Translations under genes and position numbers: made by a program | From: Porites lobata | Lineage: Eukaryota; Cnidaria; Anthozoa; Scleractinia; Poritidae | Assembly: GCA_942486035.1 (NCBI GenBank) | Contig: CALNXK010000079.1 | Location: 440,001 to 504,000, forward strand | Direction of reading: 5' to 3' | Length of the DNA stretch: 64,000 nucleotides | In this document: piece by piece, positions 33,087 through 44,370 of the stretch | Numbering within the stretch: the stretch's first letter is position 1 | Layout: each line of letters starts with the position of its first letter | Notes under the pieces: generated by a model | Told to the model about the DNA's origin: nothing | The model's input: the letters and a program-made list of their open reading frames with translations, nothing else | The model's database searches: none

Positions 33087-36000
33087 ACTGCTCTAAGCCA
33101 ATCAAATTGCAGGAAATTTCTCATGTAGTAGTATAAGCTTTGTTCTTTGCCTGATTTCTCTTTGCAGGCTCTGTTCACACTTGGTGCAAGAGAAATGGTG
33201 TCCGCGGACGGCAGTAGCTTAGCTCTAATGCGTCTCGTTCCTTTCTGTTGCCGAGGGTGTAGTCACCGAAGGACGTGACTTTGAAAACAAACAGACAATC
33301 ATACAAAACACACTAACTAAACATTCCCCACAACACACAGCAAAATGGTCAATACAATACCAAGAAAAAACCCCTTACTTGCATTCTTTCTGGAAGTTAC
33401 ATCACTGTAAAACTTACAACTTTACAATTCTAAGTTGAGACTTAGTAGTCAAATTAGTTCGACATTAATACTCGTAAGGGCTACTGATAGTAATGTCAAT
33501 GACCAAGTAACACAGGTGAAGTATAATGATTAACTTACACATGCGGCGTATCTCGATGACCACATGGATATCTTTCCCATCCCCCAAGATGCAGCGCGCA
33601 CTTGTGTAGAGCGTCACAGTAGGTCAGCGGTAACATGAACATCAAAAGCATTAGCAGTGAACTCAGCCATACAAACAGTGTGTGCTGACACGCCCACCAC
33701 ATGTCATAATATATGTAATGTTGCTGTGAAAAGATCAAAGAAAGGATCGACAAATGGTCAAGAAAATGGCCCTTTATAGCTTGTTAATCACGTGGTACAA
33801 AACTGCCATGCTGGAGAGCAAGAGACGCACTGGGAGAAGACAAAAATTACCATATTAACCCCTTAAGTCCCAATATACATGTACAAATTCTCCTAACTGA
33901 TCTCTATGCACTTCCTTAAAGAATGAGTTGAGAGAATTTGATAAAGATCATAGCGTTTTCTCTTAGGTGATCATTTTATTAATTCTCATAACCTAATCTC
34001 TTGGCAATGTATGGATATTGTTGGGAGAAAATTGATGTTGGTCACTATTAGGACTTAAAGGGTTAAAAGATGTGAGATCTTGGTTTTTCGTGCATCCTTT
34101 CGTCAACAGCGTGGTAGTTTTTAGTACATGAGTGACTAACTGCAAAGCATCTATTGTGCTGATACAGACAAGGCTCCATGTGAGACCGCCTCCCATAAGT
34201 GACCAGCTATCCAAACCACCAAACTTTTTCCAGTCAATCCCTTTGGTTGGAGCCTCTCATACATGATCACCTCTCTAAGTCAACACGATCACTTCTTTGG
34301 GTGACAGTTTTTCTAAACCTCTTGACTCATGATCTGACCTCTATGTTCACTGTATGTACTACGCTACTTAGAGTATATGAAGAACTTTACATGTAAGTGA
34401 CAACATGGAACCACACACATTGTGACTTGGTGCAATAATTTTTTCCAACAGGTAAATACGTCGAGACCTCTACCTTGTTTGATTCTCAAAAGTGACCACT
34501 AAATCTTCGCATTTTGGGTGGCTACGTGAGAGAGGTTTAACTGTAATTACTACGAACCTCTGTCCTTACTAATTAATAAGTAAAATAATGACCTTTTTAG
34601 AAGTAATATTTCTCACCTCTGAAAATTTCATTGGAATGAAACCAACATAATAAGCACAAATTAGAGATTGAAATAGAACTTGTTTAATCCGCAGGTTGAA
34701 ATCTGTTCGGAGACATTCCGTTTCATATCGAACAGCATCAGGAGGGAGAGAGCACGGCTGGGGAGCTGGAAGTTCCTGCTTAGCATTTCCATTGACCATA
34801 ACACCTTTGTGCAGTAATGTAGTATGTAACAACTGTAGCTGGGACAGAGCGCCAAGCTCTTGATGAGGACTTAATTTCAACATGACTTTACTTCCTTGGG
34901 GATCCAACGTGAAGCCGAATGTGAATAAATACATTACCAGCCTACAGAAACAAAGGTAACACATCTCGTCTCAGTTCTTCAAAATGTGAACAGCGTAAAT
35001 GATTAAACGCTGCAAGTTTATTACATTTTTATTCAAAGGCGGTCAAAATCACATTTCTTTAATCACTGACAACATTAATTGCGATAAATCATGGGTAACT
35101 ACTACGTAAAACAGACAGATGTCAAAACTTTCACTGTCTCTCTTTTTTTGCTGAGATAAAATTGTAATTATTCAGGTGGTGTGGAGAACAAAGTTTTATC
35201 ATTTTTTCTTATAATTCTGACATAAATGCAACATTCGTCTGATTGAATGCATGGGCAGCATTTAGGGGTAATTTTGTTTCCATCCACAGTGTTTACAGTC
35301 GACTCTCTCACCGACACACCTCTATAAGATGGACACCTCTGTAAAATGATCACCTAGAGTTGGCTCCTCCCTTTCTTTACTGTCGACCCTCTCTTATGGA
35401 CACCTCTATAAGATGGACACCTCTGTAAAACGATCACCTAGAGTTGGCCCCTCCCTTTCTTTACTGTCCACTCTCTCTTATGGACACCTCTATAAGATGG
35501 ACACCTCTGTAAAACGATCACCTAGAGTTGTCTCCTCCCCTTCTTTACTGTTGACTCTCTCTTATGGACACCTCTATAAGATGGACCACCTAGAGTTGGC
35601 CCCTCCCTTTCTTTACAGTTGACTTCCTCTTATGGACACCTCTGTAAAACGACCACCTAAAGTTGGCCCCTCCCTTTCTTTACAGTTGACTCCCTCTTAT
35701 GGACACCTCTGTAAAACGACCACCTAAAGTTGGCCCCTCCCTTTCTTTACAGTGGACTCTCATGGACACCTCTATAAGATGGACACCTCTGTAAAACGAT
35801 CACCTAGAGTTGTCTCCTCCCTTTCTTTACTGTTGACTCTCTCTTATGGACACCTCTATAAGATGGACCACCTAGAGTTGGCCCCTCCCTTTCTTTACAG
35901 TTGACTCCCTCTTATGGACACCTCTATAAGATGGACACCTCTGTAAAACGACCAACTAAAGTTGGCCCCTCCCTTTCTTTACAGTGGACTCTCATGGACA

Positions 36001-39000
36001 CCTCTATAAGATGGACACCTCTGTAAAACGAACACCTAGAGTTGACCCCTCCCTTTCTTTACAGTGGACTCTCTTTTAACAGACACCTCTGTAAAACAAC
36101 CAACTAGAGTTGGCCCCTCCCTTTCTTTACAGTCGACTCTCTCTTATGGACACCTCTGTAAAACAACCACCTAGAGTTGGCCCCTCCCTTTCTTTACAGT
36201 GGACTCTCTCTTAATGGACACCTCCACAAAATGGACACCTGTACAGCTGCCTCCTTTTTTGTCAAATCCCCAATGATGCAGCACCAGAATTCCTTTATTC
36301 AATCTGCTGCTTGACTACCAGCCAAGGCTAACTGCACAACATGCTGGCTAACGACACCTGTACCAAATGAAACAAGTACTTACGGATAACAGAGGAAGAG
36401 GCAATTAGGAATGCTGTTCTGTTGAATAAGCCTCCAAGACAACAACATAAAGCCTGCCACAAGTAGGAGAAGCAATGCACCCTTAATGAAGATGACAGCA
36501 AAGTACCTGACAGTGTAAAGAACCTCAGATGCCAGGGCCTGTAAACAACACATCAAGTAATATCAATATTAACGAAAGACAACTTCACTTTGAAGAGATT
36601 CGTAATTTTAAGGAGACAAAAATTAATTGATTAAGGGCAATAGATAAGATCGGAAGGTGCTTTCATGTGGCGGTAAGTGTGGAAGTGGGGGTTGTAAACT
36701 TTTGTGAATTTTTTCTTTGGCCACAATTAACCTGGGTAGGTTTAAGACATTAGGAACACCTTTAAAAGTTAAAAAAAATAAAAACATTCTTCCACAGTGA
36801 CTTTCTGAACAGGGTGGCCATGGTCATCTCCTTCAGTCTGCAAACCTTTTTAAAAGCTTTTCTGTGTGGAAAAGTTTTAAAAAAAAATTCTAGAGCACTT
36901 GAATAAAAGTGACTTGGACATTACCTGGCCAAGCATGTTCCAAACTACTCTCCTGCTCAGGAAGATAACAATGAACCAAACAAGATGAACATCAACCATG
37001 TGAACATTCTGCAGTGACAGACGCAATAAATTAATTTATGTCATCCGACCAAAAAGTTAGTCACCATGTTCACCTACCTTCCCAATCTTTTTCAACTGGA
37101 GTGAAAAACACACTTAACAAACTTAAGGTTGCCCTTAACTCCTGTTGAGGGTCATTTAAATTTTACGTCACTTCATAAATATAACTAAATTTTAGTGATT
37201 AAAAATTTCTCTCTTCGCACTGATCTATTTAAAGGCCACTCCCTCCCAGCAAACTGTATTATTTGACACAAAATATATGTTGTGGTACAATTTTATCCTT
37301 GGTTTAATTTTTATTTCCCTTTGTTTTGGGGCATGGTTAGTAATATATGATAATGAGTTTGAAACAAAGGGAAATAAAAATTAAACCAAGGATAAAATTG
37401 AACCACAACATATATATTGCTTCAAATGTCAACTCAATGCTTGTCATTAGGGCCTGAAAAAAACTTGTACCACACTTTGTGACTAGTTAAAATTTCTCTT
37501 TTAATCACTGCCCATAACAGTTATTACATAACAGTTATTTTACAAAAACAATCAAAAACTTGTTCTGTGTTTGCATGGCCTGATATAAACATTTGAGAGG
37601 TTGGGAGAATCCAAGACAGTTAAGCAAACCCAAGGTCCTGAAACCATGCCGAGAAATAGGGCAATGTTTTAAAGAAAGTGTACATGGAGGTAAACTTGTA
37701 AAAATCTTGGAAATATTTTGAATTAATGATAAAACATTAAGGATCTGTGGATAACAACTTCTGAGATCTGCATAATTTCTTCACATCATACGAAAGCCAC
37801 AATCAATAACTGCTAAATACGACAGTGTATTAATATGGAACCAAAAGTCAACTGATATGCCATCAACATCTCATGGTACAGTAAAACTAGCTGTATTGAC
37901 TGAGTGTTGTCTGGCATACCACCCAAGTATCGACTATGTATAAGCCAATATGTCAGTGGTCACTCGCTCGACATGTTGGCTGACACAACGGTTGACATGT
38001 GGGTCACATTAATCAGCTGAGTGTTGGTCCACATATATATGACAGCCAACAAGCCGATTGATACTTAGCCGAGGGGTGGCCAAAGTACCCAAGACCACTA
38101 AATACTTGGCCACTAATAACACTGCAAGTGACGTACTACGAGATTCACACTTACACTTACTTACTCCTAAAACATTGGCATAGTAGAAGCTGCCAAATGA
38201 GTCAATCCAAGCAAAATTATTTTTCATTTCTGGAAAAATGCTTGAGCACGCATGTTTTGTTTCAAAAAGTTAATGTGCAAGTCAGCAGATGCAGACAAAA
38301 ACCATTTCCAGCCTCTGTAGTTATAATAACACTTTATGAATTTGTAGGATATACAATTGTAACTACGATTTTCTTGTAGGCATAGTTGGGATATATTATT
38401 ATTTTTCTTTTTGTCTTTCTTATATTCTTTAGTTTTATTACTATCCCCAGCAAGCAGAGATATTAAACAATTTGCAGGGACGGGGTGCACAAATGTCCAG
38501 CACTGGCTTTAAGATCCCTACTTTCCTTTGTTGTCCTTAGTTCTGCACTTCTCATACGTGTGGAAGTGTGGAAGATCCCTAATTTCCTTTCTCATTCCAA
38601 ATTCTACACTTCTGCGAGCTATGGAAGTATGGAATAGTCTGACAAACTGAGGATATTGTGAGTCACACTTTTTCCCAGTCATGAACCCCTCGTCTCTCTT
38701 TACTTCGTTCTACACTTTTCAAAGTTGTGGAAGTGTGGAATAATCTGACAAAGTCAGGACAATATGTCACACTTTTCCGCCAGTCACGAACTCCGTGTCA
38801 TTCTTTACTTAGTTCTACACTTCTCAGAGGTGCGCAAATTGTGTGGAATAGTCTGACAAAGTCAGGGTAATGTCACACTTTTCCTACTGTTACAAACCCC
38901 TGTCATTCTTTACTTAGTATACATTTTTCAGAGGTGTAGATGTGTGGATAAATCTGACAAAGTCATATATGGCTTATGGCAATTTTCTTTCTTAACTCGT

Positions 39001-40650
39001 AGCATGAAAAGGAAAAGTGTTCATGAAAGTACAGCCAAAGTCTCTCAGACAGAAAGACCTTGCTCTGAGGCAAACTCCCCCAGGAAAATCAAGAAAATTT
39101 GAGAAAGAGGTGGGGCGGGAGGCAGGGAGGGGTAAACAAGCAAATTTAGAATTGTACATGTCGCAGAGATAGCTTAAATGCTGGCCAAATTAAAAAATAA
39201 ATAAAACAGGGAAATTTGGTTTAAGGAAATCCAACAAGGGATCAAAAACAACAAGGAAATCTTATCTGCGACAAACAGCTATATGGCTAAAATACGGAAG
39301 TGGATGTTCTAAAAATAATAAAGAAAATTATACGAGAAGGTGCTTTTGAAGAAGAGAAAAATAAAACCCAGATTAAACTTTAACACCGAGTTAGGGCTAA
39401 TCAGCCTTTGAGCAACTGGGTCCAGGCACATAAAAAAGGGTTTTTAATGTTGCTTTAAAATAAATTTTAAGTTAAATAAATAATTAACCATGAACAAAGT
39501 GGATTAGGTATCGGTATATTGTAGGGTATGGAGCAATTTTGTTGGTAATTTCACCCATGATCCAAGCAAATACAAGTTTTTGGTAATAGAGCTGCCTTTA
39601 ACTTCTGTGAATGCTTCCTAATTAACTAAACAAACTAAGGTAAAGCCTTCTTTTATAGAATAAATAAAAATACTAAATTACATAGAAAAGAACAACGACA
39701 GATTGTTTGTTAAATTAGCATAAGAATCCATTTTCGTGATAAGTAATGTCAAATTAAAATTCAGCAGTAATCCTAGACTTGTTCATAATATGCAAATCGA
39801 TTATCACTCGGCAAGATTATTATAACCTACATGTACACTAAAATGTTCATTCAAAAACGTTATAAACCTTCTACAAAGGTAACTGTCTCTAAAAGTTGAT
39901 TTCTAAGGATGGCTTCAAACTCAATAAATGGTGACACCTGGTGCTCAAAAAGGATAAAAATAATACTTTAAGTGAAAATTAGTGTTTACCCCATGGAAGT
40001 GAATAACAATTAACTGGCGAGCAGCTGACTACAGCTTGGCACTGCCATCCAATTTCATCAAGCACTGCATCAAGCGAAGTAATCATTCACAACACTATTA
40101 TTCCATAAAAACTGAACTCGGTTAAAATATTAACAAAAGAAAAGCACGTACCGTTTTGTAGATGTTGACATGTTGAAGTATCAGGGCACATACAAGGTAT
40201 GAAAGGAATAAAACTTCAAATCCCATTGATGTAAACACCGGTAGGCTTGGGTGAGGGTAGTGGTATAGAGGAGGGATTGTTAACAGTGATGAAATCGAGT
40301 GTATTCCGCCGTTGGGTGGGAGTGATCCGTTCCTGGGATGAAAAAGGCAAAAAGTGAAAGTGAAAGTTAAAATGCCAAAAGCAACAAAACGAGTAGCTTA
40401 ATATATGGCACTACTAATGACAAGCAAGTCTGGAACACTTCTGCTAACAATACTAATAGTTCGCACCAGCGCGATTTTTTCTCATTCAGACAAAACACAG
40501 ACTAAAGACAAACTCTCACTGTAGTGAAAAGAAAGAATTTAACCCAGGCTAAACGTAAGCTTACCTACAACCTCGTACCGCCGTCTGAAGACTTCGAAAA
40601 CTCGAAGGAGAACTCGCCTTTAAACTGGCAAATTTTCTGCCTCCCGGCAT
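31435..40650 (-). CDS. TMEM39: Transmembrane protein 39 (TMEM39A/B) homologue
   Basis: Nine minus-strand exons join in frame: 40650-40565, 40332-40148, 38229-38165, 37008-36925, 36538-36384, 34941-34617, 33723-33539, 32775-32655 and 31650-31435, giving 473 residues (human TMEM39A has 488). Recognisable blocks include the MPGGR start with SLQT, HVNIYKT in the first membrane region, HMVDVHLVWF, LPPDAVRYETECLRTDFN, YYDMWWACQH, TVWPQGVLVRH, and SPLRLIN at the start of the last span. TMEM39 proteins are multi-pass ER membrane proteins. In mammals TMEM39A is linked to SAC1 export and autophagy, and the worm homologue to collagen secretion. Eight introns have standard ends except the exon 2 donor: phase requires C then gtgctt, although a stronger gtacgt donor lies 4 bp upstream. 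Introns carry satellite arrays and MITEs. Confidence 0.88.
31765..31882. mobile_element. MITE of the CCCCTAAGCCAACATT family, intact copy
   Basis: Ends ACGTTTCTGGGGAAATTGCC and GGCAGTTTCCCAGAAACGT are inverted repeats. Arms of about 45 bp run to CTAAGCCAACATT on both sides of an 18-bp core containing AGTGAGAAGCAAGTG. It lies in the last TMEM39 intron. Confidence 0.75.
32853..33013. mobile_element. Palindromic core of a MITE, with terminus to 33134
   Basis: AATAGCATGATTTGTAGTGA and its complement flank arms through ATTTGGTATAAATACCAC. To the right, 33070-33134 carries GAAATACCACTGCTCTAAGC and AATTTCTCATGTAGTAGTAT, the complement of the terminus at 13770. It lies in the TMEM39 intron between exons 7 and 8. 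Confidence 0.55.
34175..34545. mobile_element. Degenerate DNA-element remnant
   Basis: Contains repeated ...GTGACC/GATCACCTCT... motifs and ends GAGAGAGGTTTAACTGTA, the complement of a TACAGTTAAACCTC terminus typical of pogo/mariner-type MITEs. The left end is not clear. It lies in the TMEM39 intron between exons 6 and 7. Confidence 0.3.
35030..35305. repeat. Dispersed repeat shared with 41940-42235
   Basis: AATCACTGACAACA, then AGGATAAATCA-like, then TTTTGTTTCCATCCACAGTG recur in the same order at 41940-42235 (AATCACTGACAACAACCAGG and TTTTGCTTCCATCTGTGGC). The two copies flank different tandem or GGGGCGTTT-type repeats. Confidence 0.45.
35285..36240. repeat. Tandem satellite of about 85 bp, 10 or more copies, in a TMEM39 intron
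   Basis: The unit contains GACTCTCTCTTATGGACACC, TCTATAAGATGGACACCTCT, GTAAAACGATCACCTAGAG and TTGGCCCCTCCCTTTCTTTA. Several units lack the TATAAGATGGACACCTCT block, so lengths vary. The array lies in the intron between exons 5 and 6. The unit resembles the subterminal part of pogo/mariner-type elements and may be an amplified transposon end (inference). Confidence 0.85.
37264..37431. mobile_element. Palindromic MITE in a TMEM39 intron
   Basis: Arms of about 60 bp run from TTGACA and ATATATGTTGTGGTACAATT to TTTATTTCCCTTTGTTT, complemented on the right through CATATATATTG and TGTCAA. The loop is about 40 bp. Confidence 0.65.
38540..38975. repeat. Tandem repeat of about 105 bp, roughly four copies
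   Basis: AGTTCTACACTTCTCAGAGG-type starts recur near 38602, 38708, 38813 and 38918. Each is followed by GTGTGGAATAGTCTGACAAA and TCACACTTTTCC. A partial first copy begins near 38540. It lies in the intron between TMEM39 exons 2 and 3. Confidence 0.75.
39290..39425. mobile_element. Right-hand fragment of the GGGTTGTTC-type MITE
   Basis: AAATTATACGAGAAGGTGCT, TTTTGAAGAAGAGAAAAATA and the end GAGCAACTGGGTCC follow the order of 24351-24589. The left half is missing. Confidence 0.45.
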
Positions 40651-41344
40651 CAAACGATAGAGCCACAAGAAAATGTGATCCACGATGGAAGAACTGGCAA
40701 CCAGATAAATGATGAACGGCCAAAGAAGCGTTCCAAACATCTACATTTGCGATATCTTTCCTTCAAAATGTCTCTTTGTTGTAAAAACCACGAAGCCTTC
40801 AACCGTGTGGGTGTTAACCGCTGTACCTGATAATGACACCTCATAACACAGTGCGCCGAGGAGGGAATGATTTGGTTAAGACCTGGCACTCAGGTACTTA
40901 ACCGGCTATTTTGCTAGTTTCGAGGCAGTCCACTGCTTTGTAATCCCTGCTAAGCTTACGTTTCAAAATGGCGTCTGGTAGGGCAAAAGGGAGTACCTAT
41001 GTACGGCAGGTGTCAACACAACACCATTTTGTGCAAGTATCCAGGCGCTAGTTGTCGGCGACCAAGTGTGGACAGCCCCTAAGATTGAATAGGGATAACG
41101 AAAATAGTAATGGTCAACTGTTTGTGCTGTAATGTTGGTAGCCTGTGACTAAGCTCTCTGGAGTGCTCTGGCGGCGGGGCCATTCCTTGTGAATCCTTGA
41201 CGCAGATTTTTACGCTTCCCATTCCTTCCCCCTAAAAGTTGGGAGAGCTTGCACGAAGGCTATAGTGTGGGCTTTCAATATTTGCGATAAAAGTATCCAG
41301 CTGGTATTTCCGCGCTCTAACGCCCCCTCCTCGAATCCTCATAT

Positions 41345-41715
41345 ACTTACCGTAAATGACCCAATGGACACCAGGGGCGTCTACCTCATTTTAGGTAGCC
41401 CGCAAGCAAGGTCTCCCACTTTGGCGAGCGAAGCGCACACTGTAAGCGAGACGCAAGAGAAGGAGGGCGTTTAACAGATGGGAAGGCGTTTATTCTCGTA
41501 AGCATAACAATAATCTGAATAAACTGAATAATTTTACCTTATTTCGCTATTTCCTAGATGATTTTGATGCAATTGTCATGCGGGGCGTTTATTGGGAATG
41601 GCTCTTGGTAGGGGGTGTTTCTTAGAGAGGGGCTTCTTATACAAACTTAGAAAAGGAGTAGACAAGAGGCGTTTATTTGAGAGAGGGCGTCTATACGATC
41701 AATTTTGAAGAAACT
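41345..41715. repeat. GGGGCGTTTATT-type dispersed repeats
   Basis: Begins CTTACCGTAAATGACCC and contains several AGGCGTTTATT, GGGGCGTTTATTGG and TTGAGAGAGGGCGTC blocks. Related blocks lie at 31020-31085 (ending ATCATTTACGGTA) and 42130-42235. The three form a decayed repeat family. No gene is seen between 40651 and 42310. Confidence 0.45.
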
Positions 41716-41939
41716 GTGCACCTCACATAATCGAGTGAGTAGCCTGTTCCAGGCTCTCAGATAGTGGAGAAGACGCGAAAGTAAAAGGTACTCGAAAAGG
41801 GGAGCCCGGTTCTTTTTTCACGTTCGCGCTTTCTCAATTCAGCAGACCCGACCATCTAGGAACCTTGAACAGGCTATGGAGTGAATGGCAATGTTTATCA
41901 ACGAATATTTTGATAAACTTTACAACGAGGTGGGTCAGT

Positions 41940-42235
41940 ATACAACATTTACGGTATTTTTTAAATCACTGACAACAACCAGGATAAATCACTAATTAGT
42001 AAATATTATGTAAAACGGGATCGAGTTATACTGTATGGCTCTTTAATGATGTAGAAGAGTGTTTGTTTGACTTTTGATAGATTTCAGAGTTGTGCAAAAC
42101 TTTGAAATGCTCGAATAAAAGCCTCATTCTTCTGATTGAGTGAGGCGTTTACTCGAGGGCGGGGTCTGTTGGTTATTTTGCTTCCATCTGTGGCATTTCA
42201 TTGAGGGGGGCGTTTAATAGAGTAGTACGGCGAGC
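41940..42235. repeat. Dispersed repeat, second copy of 35030-35305
   Basis: Shares AATCACTGACAACA and the TTTTGCTTCCATCTGTGGC block with 35030-35305. Here it ends in a GGGGGGCGTTTAATAGAG motif. Confidence 0.4.
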
Positions 42236-42309
42236 GACTCTTCCGGGTCTGCTCCTTACTTTTCACAAGCAAAGCGCCTTTTTGCTCGTTTAATTTCCAC
42301 CTGTGCTCT

Positions 42310-43120
42310 TTCAGAGTTCTATATAGCCTGCGAAAATAGCCTGCGTTGTCTCATCTGATCTGTCTTATTCTCAGCCAAGGAGACATCAAATTGCTTGAAC
42401 TCTTGGTTTACTGTCTGTCTCAGGTGCTTGCTGGCAGAAGCTGTATTTTTCCGAGTTTGGCTCTCGATCTGCAGGGCTTTGAGGTCTCTATTGCAGACAT
42501 CCTTGTAGCGAAGCTGTGGTCTGCTTGTGAGGCGAGTTCCCAGAGACATAAAGGTGCTCCTTAGGTATTCGGTTATTTTCCATTCGGACAACATGACCAA
42601 GCCAGTGAATTCGTCTCTGCTTTAAAGTGAAAAGACGCTTGGCAGGTTTGCTCTTTCCAGGACGTCGTTATTGGTCATCACCTTGTGCTGCCGCTTGATG
42701 TTTAACAAACGTCTGAGGCAGCGCATGTGAATTGCGTTGAGTTTGCATTCCTGGCGGGCATGAACAGTCCAGGGTTGCTTACCATTTGACAGAAAAATCC
42801 GTTCGGGGAGTCGAAAGCATAATGGTAAGCGATATACCAGTTTACCGCAGAATTGCTACATCCGTTACGGTTTGAATCCCAAAAAGGGCGAATTTGTGTA
42901 GCGCGAGTCTGGAACCGAGAAATTGGTTAATGGTAAGCAACATTCCGTTTGGTTTGTACGAACCGGAATGAACGGACTACCTCAAAACGTTCTCCTCAAT
43001 TTTCGGTTGGAACCTTACCATTTAACTTCCATCCGGAATTTCCGAAATTTTCTGTCAAATGGTAAGCACCCCAGGACTCACTGCCATAAAAGAGGGTGCT
43101 CAACACGCATGCTCTATGCC
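42310..43120 (-). mobile_element. LINE remnant, 3' part of the ORF (C-terminal reverse transcriptase region)
   Basis: On the minus strand the decayed frame reads YRAC-like residues, STLFYGSES, then (after a 297-bp MITE) VHARQECKLNAIHMRCLRR, NNDVLERA and RPQLRYKDVCNRDLKAL. These are the successive C-terminal motifs of the LINE ORF often mis-annotated as craniofacial development protein 2-like in invertebrates. Frameshifts and stops show it is dead. Its 5' end abuts, head to head, the plus-strand fragment starting near 43121. Confidence 0.8.
42774..43070. mobile_element. MITE with TGCTTACCATTTGACAG ends, inserted in the LINE
   Basis: A 297-bp element with inverted ends (TGCTTACCATTTGACAGAAA at the left, its complement at the right). 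CCAGG flanks it at 42769-42773 and 43071-43075. Removing it rejoins the LINE codons between GSES-W and the following VHARQ, so it inserted after the LINE. Confidence 0.8.
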
Positions 43121-44030
43121 CTTCTGTTCTGAAGGAGCTGTATAGTGAACCTACTAAAGAGGAACTGAAAGAACCCCTGAGGTCGCTTGCATCTGGAAAA
43201 GCTCTCGGTCAGGGTGGTATTCCAGCTGAAATCCTGAAATGCCGCAAAGGCGATGCCTTTACCAAGTTCTGCGGAATCTTCTGCCTGTGCTGGATGGAGG
43301 GGGAGGTACCACAAGACATGAGAGACGTAAACATAGCAATTCCATTCAAAAGCGAGGGAGACAGGGGAGAATGCAACGACTATCGAGGCATCTCACTCCT
43401 CAGCATCACTAAAAAACTCTTTGGTCGCGTCGCCTTGAAGATTTTCCAAGTGTTTGCAGAGCGAAATTTATCCAGGGTCACATTTTTTTCCGTGCCAAAA
43501 GATCCACAATTGATATGATATTCTCCATCAGATGACTGCAAGAAAAAACGTAGAGAACAGAGATAGCCACTGAACATCTCATTTAGGGACCTCATCAAGG
43601 CCTTTGACCTGATAAGCAGAGATGGGCTCTTCAAGAATCCCCCCGAAAACTGGCTGCCGACCGAAACTCCTCGATATAAGGCATTGTGGTTTTTGATGGC
43701 TCCACTTCTGATACCTTCTACATACGAAGTGGAGTGAAGCATGGGTGTTGTGGCTCCTACCTTTGCTTGTTGCCGATGATGTAGCAATTATTACACACTC
43801 TGACGATGAGCTACAAAAACTCATCAATCGCTTCAGCGCTGCTTGCAAGGACTTCGGTCTTCCTATCAAAGACTGGGGCAAGATGTCACCAGTCCACCTG
43901 ACATCAAAATATTTGACCAGCAGCTTGAAGTTGTTCATGATTTAATAGACCTCCGCTCCTCTATCCGACAAACGGTCTCTCACTCGATAGTGAGTTGAAC
44001 AAGAGAATGAGCAATACAGCATGCACTCTA
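43121..44030 (+). mobile_element. LINE remnant, 5' part in inverted orientation (reverse transcriptase)
   Basis: The plus strand carries EELKEPLRSLASGKALGQGG, IPAEILKC, QDMRDVNIAIPFKSEGDRGE, CNDYRGISLLSITKKLFGR, then, with frameshifts, a block like FIDLTKAFDLVSRDGLFK, VFDGSTSDTFYIRSGVKHG, the catalytic-type VADD, and finally LNKRM. This is the core of the same LINE reverse transcriptase whose C-terminal part lies on the minus strand to the left. The segment between GVKHG and VADD is shortened. It is not functional. Confidence 0.8.
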
Positions 44031-44171
44031 TAGCTTTCAGGGCTACTCCGGACACCTTTTCTCTCTGGCATACAGCTCAGAAAAATGTTCTACCCAGCGC
44101 TCTATCTGTTGCGCTCCGCCCTGGATTACCTCTTCTATTGCTGGATCCAATGCCTCTTTATGTCGCCTGGA

Positions 44172-44370
44172 CAATTCTTAATTCCACGCTCTGGATTCCG
44201 GATTCCAGCTGATGAATTCTGGATTCCTTGTTAGTAAAACTTGTATCCCCGATTCCAATTGTTAACGGGATTCCGGGTTCCTTGAACTGAATTGTGGATT
44301 CCAAAGCCCAGGATTCTAGAATTAACAAGAAAACATTTCTCCGATTCCCGGCCGGAAACCCCGTTACCTT
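44172..44370. repeat. GGATTCCGG dispersed repeat, copy C
   Basis: TCTGGATTCCGGATTCCAGC, CGGGATTCCGGGTTCCTTGA and AACTGAATTGTGGATTCC match copies A and B in order. Confidence 0.55.

Noticed and set aside
43096..43518. Host gene annotated from the reverse transcriptase ORF
   Set aside because: The residues are a LINE reverse transcriptase fragment with frameshifts downstream and inverted continuation.
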